Shown: piece after piece, positions 35,045-43,924 of the stretch
How the letters are laid out: the number at the start of each line of letters is the position of its first letter
How positions within the stretch are numbered: position 1 is the first letter of the stretch
Assembly: GCA_965232405.1 (NCBI GenBank)
Contig: OZ246966.1
Span: 62,001 to 126,000 of the forward strand
DNA from: RCIO01 sp965232405
Lineage (GTDB): Bacteria; Pseudomonadota; Alphaproteobacteria; Rhizobiales; Rhizobiaceae
DNA: 64,000 nucleotides
Reading direction: 5' to 3'
Program-made: the position numbers and the translations under genes
Notes under the pieces: generated by a model
What the model was told of the DNA's origin: nothing
The model's input: the letters and a program-made list of their open reading frames with translations, nothing else
Databases searched by the model: none

Positions 35045-35641
35045 TCAATCTCCTCGGGATGAAGACGCGACCTGTTCGGCCAACAAGGCATCGAACAGCG
35101 ACCGTTCTTCTTCGCTCAGGACGACGGAACGCGGATAGATCGGATCGTCGCGGTCGCGCTGTACGGGAATGTGGAATTCGCCGGTTTCGGTAACGAAGCG
35201 GCGCAATCCCGCCTCGCCATGCTCGACAAGAAAGCCCTGCATGACGGCATCGAGATAGGATTGCAGGATCATCGGCGGCTGAGGATGCGGCGGCAACTCC
35301 CGCTGTGCCACATATACATACCCCTCGAAATCGTCTGGCAGGTCCGATTTGGTATCCAGCGCCTCGCGCGACACAGGAACCCGATCATAGCGGGCTTCGC
35401 GCTGGTCGACCGCCGCAAGGTTCTCCCGCCGCTCGAAAATCAGCAAACCGTCGCAGATGGCTGTCGCATCGGCTTCCACTGTCAGGAGCGCGGCCGGAAA
35501 TCCGGGCATGTCAGGCCTGGGACGCCACAGCCGCCGCCAGCCTTTCAGACGCGCCGGCATTGCCGACACATAGTCGGTCCGCAGCGTCGCTCGGTTGACC
35601 AGCGATCCGTAGCCAAAATAGGCAACCAGGTCCTGGTCCAT
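35045..35641 (-). CDS. gamma-glutamylcyclotransferase-like protein (GGCT/AIG2 fold)
   Basis: 198 residues from the ATG at 35641; the frame is open to 35770. YFGYGSLVN is the substrate-loop signature of gamma-glutamylcyclotransferases and ChaC/AIG2 proteins. A Glu in the strand after FPAALLTVE may be the general acid. Members release 5-oxoproline from gamma-glutamyl peptides or glutathione. Glutathione reductase (gor) is encoded about 1.2 kb away but in a separate unit, so a shared role is only suggestive. Confidence 0.8.
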   Translation of the reverse strand: MDQDLVAYFGYGSLVNRATLRTDYVSAMPARLKGWRRLWRPRPDMPGFPAALLTVEADATAICDGLLIFERRENLAAVDQREARYDRVPVSREALDTKSDLPDDFEGYVYVAQRELPPHPQPPMILQSYLDAVMQGFLVEHGEAGLRRFVTETGEFHIPVQRDRDDPIYPRSVVLSEEERSLFDALLAEQVASSSRGD

Positions 35642-35785
35642 TCGTAACAACCCCTTTCCCATCTCCTGTGGCGGATCGAATAACATCCACGAGCTTTGGA
35701 CCAAAGGCTCAACGCAGACATCGCCGGTCCCAAAAGCCCGCGCCTTCCGCCCGCAAGCAAGTTTGTTCAAACCAGAACAATTTTC

Positions 35786-35816
35786 TTGACTTTGACGTTT
35801 ACGTCAATGGTATTGG
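35786..35816 (+). promoter_or_regulatory. MerR-type promoter with perfect operator palindrome
   Basis: A -35 of TTGACT (35786-35791) and a -10-like TATTGG (35811-35816) are separated by 19 bp, the long spacer of MerR-controlled promoters. Between them lies TTGACGTTTACGTCAA (35792-35807), a perfect 7-bp-arm palindrome resembling LiuR-type operators. It drives the hydrolase gene at 35850. No MerR gene is in the window. Confidence 0.6.
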
Positions 35817-35849
35817 AATTGTGGCTATCGCAGCGCTTGGAGGGCCACC

Positions 35850-36794
35850 ATGCTTAACCAGCAGCCGCACGAACAAGGCACAACACATCAAGAGTCTGAC
35901 GCGCCGGACGGGGCAGCAGGTGCCGCTTCGCGCGAAATCGAAATCCCGACGCCGGATGGCTTCCCGCTGGCGGGCACAATGTTCGAGGGCAACGGAAACG
36001 GGCCGCTCGTCCTGATTTCCGGCGCAACCGCAGTGCCGCGCCAGCTCTATGCCGCGTTCGCAAAGGCACTTGTTGCCGCTGGTGCCCGGGCAGCCCTTGT
36101 CTACGACTATCGGGGTGTCGGCGGCTCCAAACGGCCGCCGGGCTGGCGCAGGCGCATAGATTACAAAGATTGGGCGCTGGTCGACATGCCGGCAGCTGCT
36201 GCCGCTCTCGACGCTGTCGCGCCCGGCCATGCGATGGTCGGCGTTGGCCAATCCTTCGGCGGACAGGCGCTCGGCATCTGCGGCATCGCCGACCGGTTTG
36301 ATCGCTACGGCATGGTCGCGACCATGACCGGATATCACGGTCTGATCGATGACCGCACAGTGTGGGCTCGCATGAACCTTGTCGGCGTGCCGATTTCAAT
36401 GTTCTTCCAGGACACGCCGCGCTGGCTCGGCATCGGCGAACCGATACCGTCTTCCTGTTTCCGCGACTGGGCGCGCTGGTGCCGCCATCCGGAATATTTC
36501 TTCGGCGATCCCGGCGTACCGGAAACGGAACGCTTTACGTCCGTCACGACCCCGATCCTTGCGATCGGGCTCACCGATGACAGTTGGGGCAACCCTCGCT
36601 CGGTAGGCAAATTCATGAGTTACTACGTCAACGCACCAGTCGAGCAGCGCTGGGTCTCACCCGACGATGCCGGCGGCAAGGCCATCGGCCATCTGGGCTT
36701 TTTTCGCTCGCGCTTTGCCGAAACGCTCTGGCCCCAGTTCATCGACTGGCTTCTGGGCGGCACACCAATGACTATGGGCACCACCAGAACCTGA
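35850..36794 (+). CDS. alpha/beta hydrolase
   Basis: 314 residues; the ATG at 35850 follows GGAGGG by 6 bases. The nucleophile elbow is GVGQSFGGQ, with the oxyanion region near LISGATAVPR, an Asp in GLTDDSWG and a His in IGHLGFF. It belongs to the COG4757 group of predicted hydrolases. There is no signal peptide. Transcription probably starts near 35823 from a MerR-type promoter. If that operator is of the LiuR type, the enzyme could act on acyl-CoA-related or branched-chain compounds, which is inference. Confidence 0.83.
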   Translation: MLNQQPHEQGTTHQESDAPDGAAGAASREIEIPTPDGFPLAGTMFEGNGNGPLVLISGATAVPRQLYAAFAKALVAAGARAALVYDYRGVGGSKRPPGWRRRIDYKDWALVDMPAAAAALDAVAPGHAMVGVGQSFGGQALGICGIADRFDRYGMVATMTGYHGLIDDRTVWARMNLVGVPISMFFQDTPRWLGIGEPIPSSCFRDWARWCRHPEYFFGDPGVPETERFTSVTTPILAIGLTDDSWGNPRSVGKFMSYYVNAPVEQRWVSPDDAGGKAIGHLGFFRSRFAETLWPQFIDWLLGGTPMTMGTTRT

Positions 36795-36798
36795 TGTC

Positions 36799-38193
36799 TT
36801 ACGCGTCAACGCGTTCGCCATTCCTGACCCGGTAGGTCGGCTGGTACATCGTCACCAGTTCCTCCGCGGCAGTCGGGTGCACCGCCATCGCGCGGTCGAA
36901 ATCGTCCTTGGAAAGCCTGGCCTTGATCGGAATGGCGAGGAGCTGGGCCATCTCGCCGGCATCCGGGCCAAGTATGTGCGCGCCGACGACACGACGCGTC
37001 GCGCCATCGACCACGAGCTTCATAACCATTCTCTCGTCGCGGCCAGACAGCGTATGACGCATTGGCCGGAACCGCGCGAGATAGATTTCCAGCTCTTCGA
37101 ACTGTCCGGAAGCCTCGTCTTCGGAGAGCCCAACGGTTCCAATCTCGGGCTGCGAAAACACCGCAGTCGCAATCGTCTCGTGATCCGGACTTGTCGGCTT
37201 TCCGCGGAAAACCGTATCGACAAAACACATCGCCTCATGGATCGCGACGGGCGTCAGCTGCACCCGGTTGGTCACGTCGCCCAGCGCGTAGATGCTCGGA
37301 ACATTGGTTCGCGAGAATTCGTCGACAATGATCTCGCCGGTCTTTCCGGTTTCGACGCCAGCCGCTTCGAGGCCGAGGCCATCCGTATTCGGCAGGCGTC
37401 CGAGCGCCAGCATTGCCTGATCGACATTAAGCGTGTCACCGCTGTTGAGATGCACGGCGAGCCCGCCATCGGGCAGCTTGTCCACTCCGATCGCCACCGT
37501 CTGGCACAGGATGCGGATGCCTTTCTTCTCCATTTCCTCGTGCAGCGAGCGCCGCATATCCATGTCGAAGCGGCTGAGGATTTCCATGCCGCGGTATATA
37601 AGAGTGGTCTCGACGCCCAGACCGTGGAAGATATTGGCAAATTCCACCGCAATATACCCGCCGCCTTCAATTGCGATGGCGCGCGGCAGTTCGGAGAGAT
37701 CGAACGCCTCGTTTGAACTGATGCAGTGCTCGTGCCCTGGCAGAGCCTCGTGCGGATTGGGCCGCCCGCCTGTGGCGACGAGGATCGTCTCGGCGCTGAC
37801 CACGCGGTCTTGAGCGACAATGCGCACATGGTGGTCGTCCACCAGTTCGGCGCGGCTGTCGATCATCTCGGCCTTGGCGTTGTTAAGACCCGAGCGATAT
37901 GCCGCTTCCAGACGCGCAATTTCCTTGTCCTTGTTGGCGACCAGCGTGCGCCAGTCGAATTGCGTGTCGCCAACACTCCAGCCATACCCGGCCGAGTCCT
38001 CGAAATGTTCAGTGAACTGCGAGGCATAGACGAAAAGCTTCTTCGGCACACAGCCGCGGATTACACAGGTGCCGCCGAACCGGTATTCCTCCGCAACTGC
38101 GACCTTCTTGCCCAAAGATGCCGTAACGCGCCCCGCCCGCACCCCGCCGGAACCGCCGCCAATGACGAATAGGTCGTAATCATAGTTGGCCAT
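36799..38193 (-). CDS. gor: glutathione-disulfide reductase
   Basis: A 464-residue FAD enzyme that regenerates glutathione with NADPH. FVIGGGSGG (9-17) binds FAD. GGTCVIRGCVPKK carries the redox pair Cys43 and Cys48. A GGGYIAVEFA Rossmann loop with a following Arg region binds NADPH. The C-terminal HPTAAEE provides the catalytic His-Glu of the partner subunit. It ends 4 bp from the convergent hydrolase gene and is separated from DUF2059 upstream by a terminator. Confidence 0.95.
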   Translation of the reverse strand: MANYDYDLFVIGGGSGGVRAGRVTASLGKKVAVAEEYRFGGTCVIRGCVPKKLFVYASQFTEHFEDSAGYGWSVGDTQFDWRTLVANKDKEIARLEAAYRSGLNNAKAEMIDSRAELVDDHHVRIVAQDRVVSAETILVATGGRPNPHEALPGHEHCISSNEAFDLSELPRAIAIEGGGYIAVEFANIFHGLGVETTLIYRGMEILSRFDMDMRRSLHEEMEKKGIRILCQTVAIGVDKLPDGGLAVHLNSGDTLNVDQAMLALGRLPNTDGLGLEAAGVETGKTGEIIVDEFSRTNVPSIYALGDVTNRVQLTPVAIHEAMCFVDTVFRGKPTSPDHETIATAVFSQPEIGTVGLSEDEASGQFEELEIYLARFRPMRHTLSGRDERMVMKLVVDGATRRVVGAHILGPDAGEMAQLLAIPIKARLSKDDFDRAMAVHPTAAEELVTMYQPTYRVRNGERVDA

Positions 38194-38261
38194 CGGGATG
38201 GGCCTCCGGTTGCGAAATGTGCGTCGTGAAAGAATGCCCGATCTAGGCGTCCTCGAACCAA

Positions 38262-38291
38262 AAGAAAAGCCCGGCCGCCGGGCCGGGCTTT
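38262..38291 (-). terminator. Rho-independent terminator after the DUF2059 gene
   Basis: A stem of GCCCGGC / GCCGGGC (38269-38275, 38282-38288), extended by three A-T pairs. Read on the minus strand it is followed by TTTTCTTTT. It separates rpiA-DUF2059 from gor. Confidence 0.85.
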
Positions 38292-38319
38292 CGCTTTCGA
38301 AAAATTGATCCTGACAGGA

Positions 38320-38886
38320 TTACTGGTCGCTCTGCCCGGAAGCCTCTTCACCTTCAGTGGCGGTCGTCGCGCTTGCCGCATTCGCGGTGATGATTTCCTG
38401 AAGCTTGGTCCCGACTGACTGCGCCAGATCGCGGGCGACGCCGCGCTGCCAGATACCTGCCGCTTCATGAACCTGGCGTGTCACAAGGGCGCCATCCTCC
38501 AGCAGCTTGATGCCCGTTTCGGAGCGATAGAATTCGGTCACTTCCTTGAGCTGCTGCTCACTGAATATCTTGGCGTAGATGGTTGCGGCCTCGCGCTCCA
38601 GATCGCCGCGGCGCGGCGCGAGGGCAAGCGTCTGCTCGTCAACCAGCTGACTGATGGTCTGACCGAGGTCCGGATTCTTCTGGGTCAGCTCCTGTTTCAG
38701 CGCCAATGCCGCCTGCGGCAGAATATCGTCATACTGCCTGGTGGCGGTCAAAGCATCGATCGCTTCGCGAGCGGCCTTCAGGTGGCTGTCGGAAATTTCC
38801 TGCGCAACCGCCGGCACGGCCAGCGAAATCATGGCCGAAGCGGCGATGGTGGTGAACCAGGAACGGGCACGAATGGCCAGATACAT
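38320..38886 (-). CDS. secreted DUF2059 protein
   Basis: 188 residues with a signal peptide ending near AVPAVAQ. The all-helical body has LTQKNPDLGQTISQLVDE and the DUF2059 core (YAKIFSEQQLKEVTEFYRSETGIKLLE). The family is periplasmic and of unknown function. The C-terminal tail is Ala/Glu-rich. It lies 15 bp after rpiA and ends at a strong terminator, so the two form one transcription unit. Confidence 0.87.
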   Translation of the reverse strand: MYLAIRARSWFTTIAASAMISLAVPAVAQEISDSHLKAAREAIDALTATRQYDDILPQAALALKQELTQKNPDLGQTISQLVDEQTLALAPRRGDLEREAATIYAKIFSEQQLKEVTEFYRSETGIKLLEDGALVTRQVHEAAGIWQRGVARDLAQSVGTKLQEIITANAASATTATEGEEASGQSDQ

Positions 38887-38901
38887 TGTTACGAAAACTC
38901 C

Positions 38902-39603
38902 CTAGTGGCGGGTTGCTGTGATTGTCTCGATGCCGCTTTCGGCGGCGACGATCGCCAATTCCGCCAACCCCAAAAATAATCCATGCTCAACAACGCCGGG
39001 AATGGCATGGAGAGCCTCGGAGAGCGCTCTTGCATCCTGAATGCGGCCAAAAGATGCGTCGATGATCAAGTGGCCGCCGTCTGTAACAAATGGCTCGTTT
39101 CCAGTCATCCGCAAACGCCGGTCACAGTTAAGACCGAGAGCCTCGGATGCCTTGCAGATCGCGATATCGGTGGCTTTCAGGCCGAACTTGTTGACCTCGA
39201 TCGGAAGCGGAAATGCCCCCAGTTGCGGCACGATCTTGCTCTTGTCGGCGATCACGATCATGCGCCGTGAAGCCGCCGCCACGATCTTCTCGCGCAACAG
39301 TGCGCCGCCGCCGCCCTTGATCAGCGAAAGTTCGGGGCCGATCTCGTCGGCGCCGTCGATAACAAGATCGAGTTCGGGCTGTTCATCGAGCGTGGCAAGC
39401 GGGATGCTGAGCTCCCTGCATTGCGTGGCGGTGCGTTCGGATGTCGGCACCCCGATGATCTTCAGGCCATCCGCCACGCGCGCACCGAGAAGCCGCACGA
39501 ATTCCTCGGCGGTGGAACCGGTTCCGATGCCGAGTTTCATGCCGTCCTCGACGTGAGCGAGCGCGGCGCGCGAGGCCTCGATCTTGAGCGAACGTGCATC
39601 CAT
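38902..39603 (-). CDS. rpiA: ribose-5-phosphate isomerase A
   Basis: 233 residues from the ATG at 39603. GIGTGSTAEEF, DGADEIG, KGGGGALLREK and the late DNxx-equivalent region are RpiA signatures. It interconverts ribose 5-phosphate and ribulose 5-phosphate in the pentose phosphate pathway. It is divergent from gph, and the frame running upstream to 39867 lies over gph and is not used. Confidence 0.96.
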   Translation of the reverse strand: MDARSLKIEASRAALAHVEDGMKLGIGTGSTAEEFVRLLGARVADGLKIIGVPTSERTATQCRELSIPLATLDEQPELDLVIDGADEIGPELSLIKGGGGALLREKIVAAASRRMIVIADKSKIVPQLGAFPLPIEVNKFGLKATDIAICKASEALGLNCDRRLRMTGNEPFVTDGGHLIIDASFGRIQDARALSEALHAIPGVVEHGLFLGLAELAIVAAESGIETITATRH

Positions 39604-39745
39604 GCCTGAACCTGCCGGACTTGAGAATCGAGCCGCGCTCCTAGCATCTTTGTTTCCAGCCGCCAAAACATTCCGGCAGCCCCTACGAACTTGCCCCCAG
39701 CTGCCGCGCGCGCTATCGCCAGCGCATCCAACCCAAGGAGCAACT

Positions 39746-40429
39746 ATGGCCGCGCCGATGATCGTCTTCGACCTGGATGGCACTCTGGTCGACACAGCGC
39801 CGGACCTGCTCGAGAGCCTCAACCACAGCATCGGGACCGTTGGTATGGAACCGGTGGCGGCCGACAACCTTCGGCGTTACATCGGCAAGGGCGCAAAAGT
39901 CATGATCGAGCGCGCCTTCGCGGCGAAGCAGAGACCGCTCGACAAGACAGAGCTGGCCGAACTGTTCGCGATCTTCCTCGAGCACTACGCCGGCAATATG
40001 CCGGGTAGCTCGCAGCCATATCCGGGCGTGGTTGCCGCGCTGGAGCGGCTGCGTCTGGGCGGCTGCAGATTTGCCGTGTGTACAAACAAGACCGAGCAAC
40101 TCTCGGTTCAACTTCTCACCCGGCTGGGCATCGACAGCTGGTTCGATGCAATTTGCGGTCAGGACACCTTTCCCTATCGCAAGCCCGATCCCCGCCATCT
40201 GACCTCGACGATTGCCGCGGCGAATGGCGATCCGTCCAGCGCACTGATGGTCGGCGATTCAGAAACCGACATAAGCACCGCCATCGCCGCCGGCATTCCG
40301 GTAGTCGCCGTCGACTTCGGCTACACCGACCGGCACGTCAGCGAATTTGGCCCCTCGCATGTCATCTCGCATTACGATGAACTGACGGGGGATCTTGCCG
40401 ACAGGCTCCTGAAGGCTGCCGCGCGCTGA
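39746..40429 (+). CDS. gph: phosphoglycolate phosphatase
   Basis: 227 residues; AAGGAG lies 5 bases before the ATG at 39746. It is a HAD hydrolase with DLDGTLVDT (nucleophile Asp), CTNKTEQ (motif II), a Lys in YRKPDPRHL and VGDSETD (motif IV). It dephosphorylates 2-phosphoglycolate made by DNA repair or photorespiratory chemistry. It is divergent from rpiA. Confidence 0.92.
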   Translation: MAAPMIVFDLDGTLVDTAPDLLESLNHSIGTVGMEPVAADNLRRYIGKGAKVMIERAFAAKQRPLDKTELAELFAIFLEHYAGNMPGSSQPYPGVVAALERLRLGGCRFAVCTNKTEQLSVQLLTRLGIDSWFDAICGQDTFPYRKPDPRHLTSTIAAANGDPSSALMVGDSETDISTAIAAGIPVVAVDFGYTDRHVSEFGPSHVISHYDELTGDLADRLLKAAAR

Positions 40430-40528
40430 CAGTTGCATGCCCTGAACACCACGGCGGTTGCCCTGGCATCGGAATCGATCCGCAAATGAGACTGGCCTGT
40501 CTGCCACCCATACGCCCAGGGCGTAGGG

Positions 40529-40603
40529 TGGTGGGCGATGCTGGGATTGAACCAGCGACCCCACCCGTGTGAAGGGTGTGCTCTCCCGCTGAGCTAATCG
40601 CCC
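40529..40603 (-). tRNA. tRNA-Val (anticodon CAC)
   Basis: A full cloverleaf on the minus strand: 7-bp acceptor GGGCGAT/ATCGCCC, D-arm GCTC/GAGC, anticodon arm CACCC-TTCACAC-GGGTG with anticodon CAC, T-arm GCTGG-TTCAATC-CCAGC, discriminator A and an encoded CCA (40529-40531). It reads GUG codons. Confidence 0.97.
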
Positions 40604-40631
40604 GATGTCACATCTCGCGACAGGTCGCGGG

Positions 40632-40660
40632 ATATAAGGTGCGCCGATCAGGCAAGTCAA
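40632..40660 (-). promoter_or_regulatory. sigma-70-type promoter of tRNA-Val
   Basis: On the minus strand, TTGACT (40655-40660) is followed after 17 bp by TTATAT (40632-40637), about 28 bp before the mature tRNA 5' end. Confidence 0.75.
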
Positions 40661-40675
40661 GCGCGGGCAAATACA

Positions 40676-40701
40676 CAAAAGGCCCGGTGCGAGACCGGGC
40701 C
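40676..40701 (-). terminator. Rho-independent terminator after the L,D-transpeptidase gene
   Basis: A perfect 8-bp stem, GGCCCGGT / ACCGGGCC, with a 5-base loop, read on the minus strand into TTTTGTGTATTT. It lies 24 bp past the stop codon and just upstream of the tRNA promoter. Confidence 0.88.
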
Positions 40702-40724
40702 CCCTGAACGCTTATTTTTCCAGA

Positions 40725-42647
40725 TCAGACGCCTGGCGCGCGCACTTCGTCGATCTTGTCCATCGCCTTCAGCATGTATGAATCGCGATTGTAGACGTCG
40801 GGCGCATAGTTCACGTGGCCCGATGCATCCGGCCATGCCGTGAAGTAGGAAACATAGACCGGAATGCGTGCGGGCACGTCCTCCTGCCCATGGCCGCCCT
40901 TCAGCCTTTCTTCGACCTGTTCGCGGCTCCAGCCGAGCACTGCTGCTGCCATGGCGCGCGGATCGTGGAGGCGAATGCAGCCGTGGCTGAAAGCGCGCGA
41001 CTCGCGCTCGAACAGGTTCTTGGCGGGCGTGTCGTGCATGTAGATCGCGTGTTTGTTCGGGAACAGTATCTTGAGCTCGCCCAGTGCGTTTCTCGGGCCG
41101 GGCGGCTGACGTACATCGTAGGGCGGCCTTGCACCATGAGCGGCCCAGTTTATCGCCGAGGAAGAGACCCGGCGTCCCCTGCTGTCCGTCACCAGATAGC
41201 CGATCCGGTCGAGGTAACCCGGATCGTTCATCAGCTTGGGCAGCATCTCGTTGACAATGATCGAGCGCGGCACGCCCCAATAGGGGTGGAATTCCACAAC
41301 TTCGATCTCATCCTGGAAGAAGTTTGTCTGGTTCGACCGCTTGCCGACGACGACGCGCATCGAGAGTTTCTCGGCGCCCTCTTCGAAATAGCGGGCACGG
41401 AACTCGGCTGCATTGATGAATACGTGACGCTGACCAAGCTCAGACGGCAACCACCTGATCTGCTCCATGGCGATGCGGACCTTGTCGAGGCGATCAGCTT
41501 TGCTATCGCCTGCAATCGCGCCGACCGTTCGAGGGCCAATAATGCCGTCCGGCTTGGCGCCGGCCTTTTTCTGCGCGGCCTTGATCACCGGAACGAGTTC
41601 CTGCGTGTAGGTCTCGGCTTCCAGATTGGCGGTCAGAAGATCGCCGAACTCAGCGCGGAATTCGTCATCGGCATCACGGTCGATGATCCGGAGAAGCTTG
41701 GAGAACTCCGGCGACGAAGCGCCGGGCCGCATGAACAGCTCCGACGATACGATGATCGCGTTTTCCTGGCTTGACCGCAACTCGGCCAATTCGTCCTTCA
41801 ACGCCGCATAGGCATCGTTCTGCGGATGCCAGGACTCCATATAGGTGCGAACTGCAAATGCGTCGCCCAGAACCTCAAGCGCCTGGCCGTAGTCTACCGT
41901 CTTGAGCTCAAAGTCGTGGTAGCCGGAAATCCGGTTTGGATCGACGCGGCCGCCATGAGCATCGCGCACATAGCGCAGCACGCGGGCCGACAAGGTCATC
42001 TCGAACTCGGCCAGCCGCAGCGCGCGATCAACTTCCTCGCCTTCCACGGTCGGGCGGTCGATATCCGCGACCGAATATTCTTCAGCGACCAGCCCGTGAG
42101 TGGGCGCCTCGTCGAGTACAGCCAGCGCTTCTTCGGCGCGATGGTTTGGTTTGCCGTCGCGCACCCAGATGAAGTCGGGGTTTGCGCTGTAATGAGCCAG
42201 AATCGCGTCGGCAATCTCCTGTTCGGCCTTGAGGTCGAACTCGTGCAGGCTGCTGATCGCAGCTGCAAACTTGCCGCTCTGTCCACCCATTTCGGGCAGC
42301 GGTATCATCGGGTTGTCTTCGCCGGGCTCCGCGACCGAGGCCAGCATGATCTCACCCGACGACGCTTCGTCGGTATCTTTCTCGTCCGTCTCAAGCGCGC
42401 TGATCAGCGCAGCGAAATCCACCCTGACGAGCGCATCGACCTTGTAATTGTAATACTGCGGCGAGGAGACTTTGGCGACAACGACCTTCTTCGGCGGTTC
42501 CGGCTCGGCCTCCTGCCGGCGATCGATCCGCTTGCCAAACAGCGCCTCAAACAGCGTTTTGGCCGACGCCTGCTCTACCCCCAGCAATGCCAGTCCGGAG
42601 AAAATGGCAGTTGCCGCAAGCACACCGCGATTTCTGATAAGTCTCAT
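40725..42647 (-). CDS. L,D-transpeptidase, YcbB-like
   Basis: 640 residues from the ATG at 42647, with a signal or anchor sequence (GVLAATAIFSGLALLGVEQASA). A scaffold domain and a peptidoglycan-binding-like segment (KKAGAKPDGIIGPRTVGAI) precede the YkuD catalytic domain, where HDTPAKNLF and SHGCIRL hold the His and catalytic Cys. It forms 3-3 crosslinks in peptidoglycan. Polar-growing rhizobia are unusually rich in such crosslinks, so this enzyme may act with the growth machinery. That link is inference. It is a single gene with its own terminator. Confidence 0.9.
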   Translation of the reverse strand: MRLIRNRGVLAATAIFSGLALLGVEQASAKTLFEALFGKRIDRRQEAEPEPPKKVVVAKVSSPQYYNYKVDALVRVDFAALISALETDEKDTDEASSGEIMLASVAEPGEDNPMIPLPEMGGQSGKFAAAISSLHEFDLKAEQEIADAILAHYSANPDFIWVRDGKPNHRAEEALAVLDEAPTHGLVAEEYSVADIDRPTVEGEEVDRALRLAEFEMTLSARVLRYVRDAHGGRVDPNRISGYHDFELKTVDYGQALEVLGDAFAVRTYMESWHPQNDAYAALKDELAELRSSQENAIIVSSELFMRPGASSPEFSKLLRIIDRDADDEFRAEFGDLLTANLEAETYTQELVPVIKAAQKKAGAKPDGIIGPRTVGAIAGDSKADRLDKVRIAMEQIRWLPSELGQRHVFINAAEFRARYFEEGAEKLSMRVVVGKRSNQTNFFQDEIEVVEFHPYWGVPRSIIVNEMLPKLMNDPGYLDRIGYLVTDSRGRRVSSSAINWAAHGARPPYDVRQPPGPRNALGELKILFPNKHAIYMHDTPAKNLFERESRAFSHGCIRLHDPRAMAAAVLGWSREQVEERLKGGHGQEDVPARIPVYVSYFTAWPDASGHVNYAPDVYNRDSYMLKAMDKIDEVRAPGV

Positions 42648-42826
42648 TCGGCACCCAATCCGGCCGTCTGGCGGCCCCTCGTCCAACAGTTCGAATGCGA
42701 TTCAAGAATGGTGAACATCATAGATGGCGAATGCCCTGACGTTAAGGTCGAATGAGGACGCGCCGGTCGTTTCGTCCGGTTTTCGCAAAAACGTGATGCA
42801 AATACGCCGCGGTTCCTGCCTGTTCG

Positions 42827-43744
42827 CTAGGCAGCAGCACCCGACGCGCTGGCCGGACGCCGGTTGAACCAGGCCGCTAGGGCGAACCCCGAGAGGATGT
42901 GCCACACGCCCCACCATGCCGCGACGATGGCCATGCCGCCCAGTCCGCCGAAGAAATTGAAGATCAGGATGAGCCCCAGCCCGGAATTCTGGATGCCGGT
43001 TTCGATGGAAACCGCGCGCCGATCATATTCGTCCAGCCCTCCAAGCCAGGCGATTCCGTAACCACCACCAAGCGCCACGGCATTGTGCAGCAGAACGAGG
43101 CCGGCGACGAGGCCCACATAGGCGAGGAAATACTGCCAGTTCGCAGCAAGTGCGCCGATAACGAACGCGGCGAAGATAAGCATCGAGATGATGCGCATTG
43201 GCCCGCGCAGCCGCGCCGAAAATGCCGGAAAGCGCGCATTGATGACCATGCCCAGAATGAGCGGAAAGACCAGCAAAACAGCGACCGTCCACGCCATCTG
43301 GATCGGCGATACGCTTGTTTCCGTCAAAAGCGGCACGGCAGGAGCATAAAGACCGCCCCAGAAGGCAAGGTTGAACGGCGTCATGATGGTCGCGCACACT
43401 GTCGCGATCGCCGTCATGCTGACCGACAATGCCGTGTTGCCGCTGGCACGGTGGGTGATGAAGTTCGAGATATTTCCGCCCGGACAGGCAGCAACCAGAA
43501 TCATGCCCAGCGCCATTGAGGGTGACGGGCGCAACAAGAGCACCAGCAGGAACGTCGCGGCCGGAAGAAAAATGAACTGCGAGAAGAAACCGATCAGCAG
43601 CGCGCGCGGCGCTTCGAGCAGCCGCCTGAAATCGCCGATGGTCAGATCCAGCGCTACGCCGAACATCACAATCGCCAGTACACCGTTGAGGATGGCGAGG
43701 CTGGTCGGGCTGAAATTCAGCATGACCTGATCGACTTCAGTCAT
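42827..43744 (-). CDS. bile acid:sodium symporter-like transporter
   Basis: 305 residues from the ATG at 43744, which has AAGG 6 bases upstream. It has about ten membrane spans. ACPGGNISNFITHRASGN is the sodium-site crossover of the BASS family, and ETGIQNSGL is the second. Bacterial members move sodium with organic anions such as pantoate, pyruvate or bile acids; the substrate here is unknown. It is divergent from the fumarase gene. Confidence 0.87.
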   Translation of the reverse strand: MTEVDQVMLNFSPTSLAILNGVLAIVMFGVALDLTIGDFRRLLEAPRALLIGFFSQFIFLPAATFLLVLLLRPSPSMALGMILVAACPGGNISNFITHRASGNTALSVSMTAIATVCATIMTPFNLAFWGGLYAPAVPLLTETSVSPIQMAWTVAVLLVFPLILGMVINARFPAFSARLRGPMRIISMLIFAAFVIGALAANWQYFLAYVGLVAGLVLLHNAVALGGGYGIAWLGGLDEYDRRAVSIETGIQNSGLGLILIFNFFGGLGGMAIVAAWWGVWHILSGFALAAWFNRRPASASGAAA

Positions 43745-43924
43745 CCACACCTTCCCGGCAATCGTTTCGGTCTTCGCGGCTCTGTTCGCACGGTTCTATC
43801 AGCCGCGCCCGGTTCGTCAAACGTCGGTAGCCGGCCCGATGTCGGCATTCTCGGCAGTGGACATTCACCGCCCCGCGACTAAAACGGCGCGAGACAGCCA
43901 TTTGCCATCCACCCGGAACCGAAA

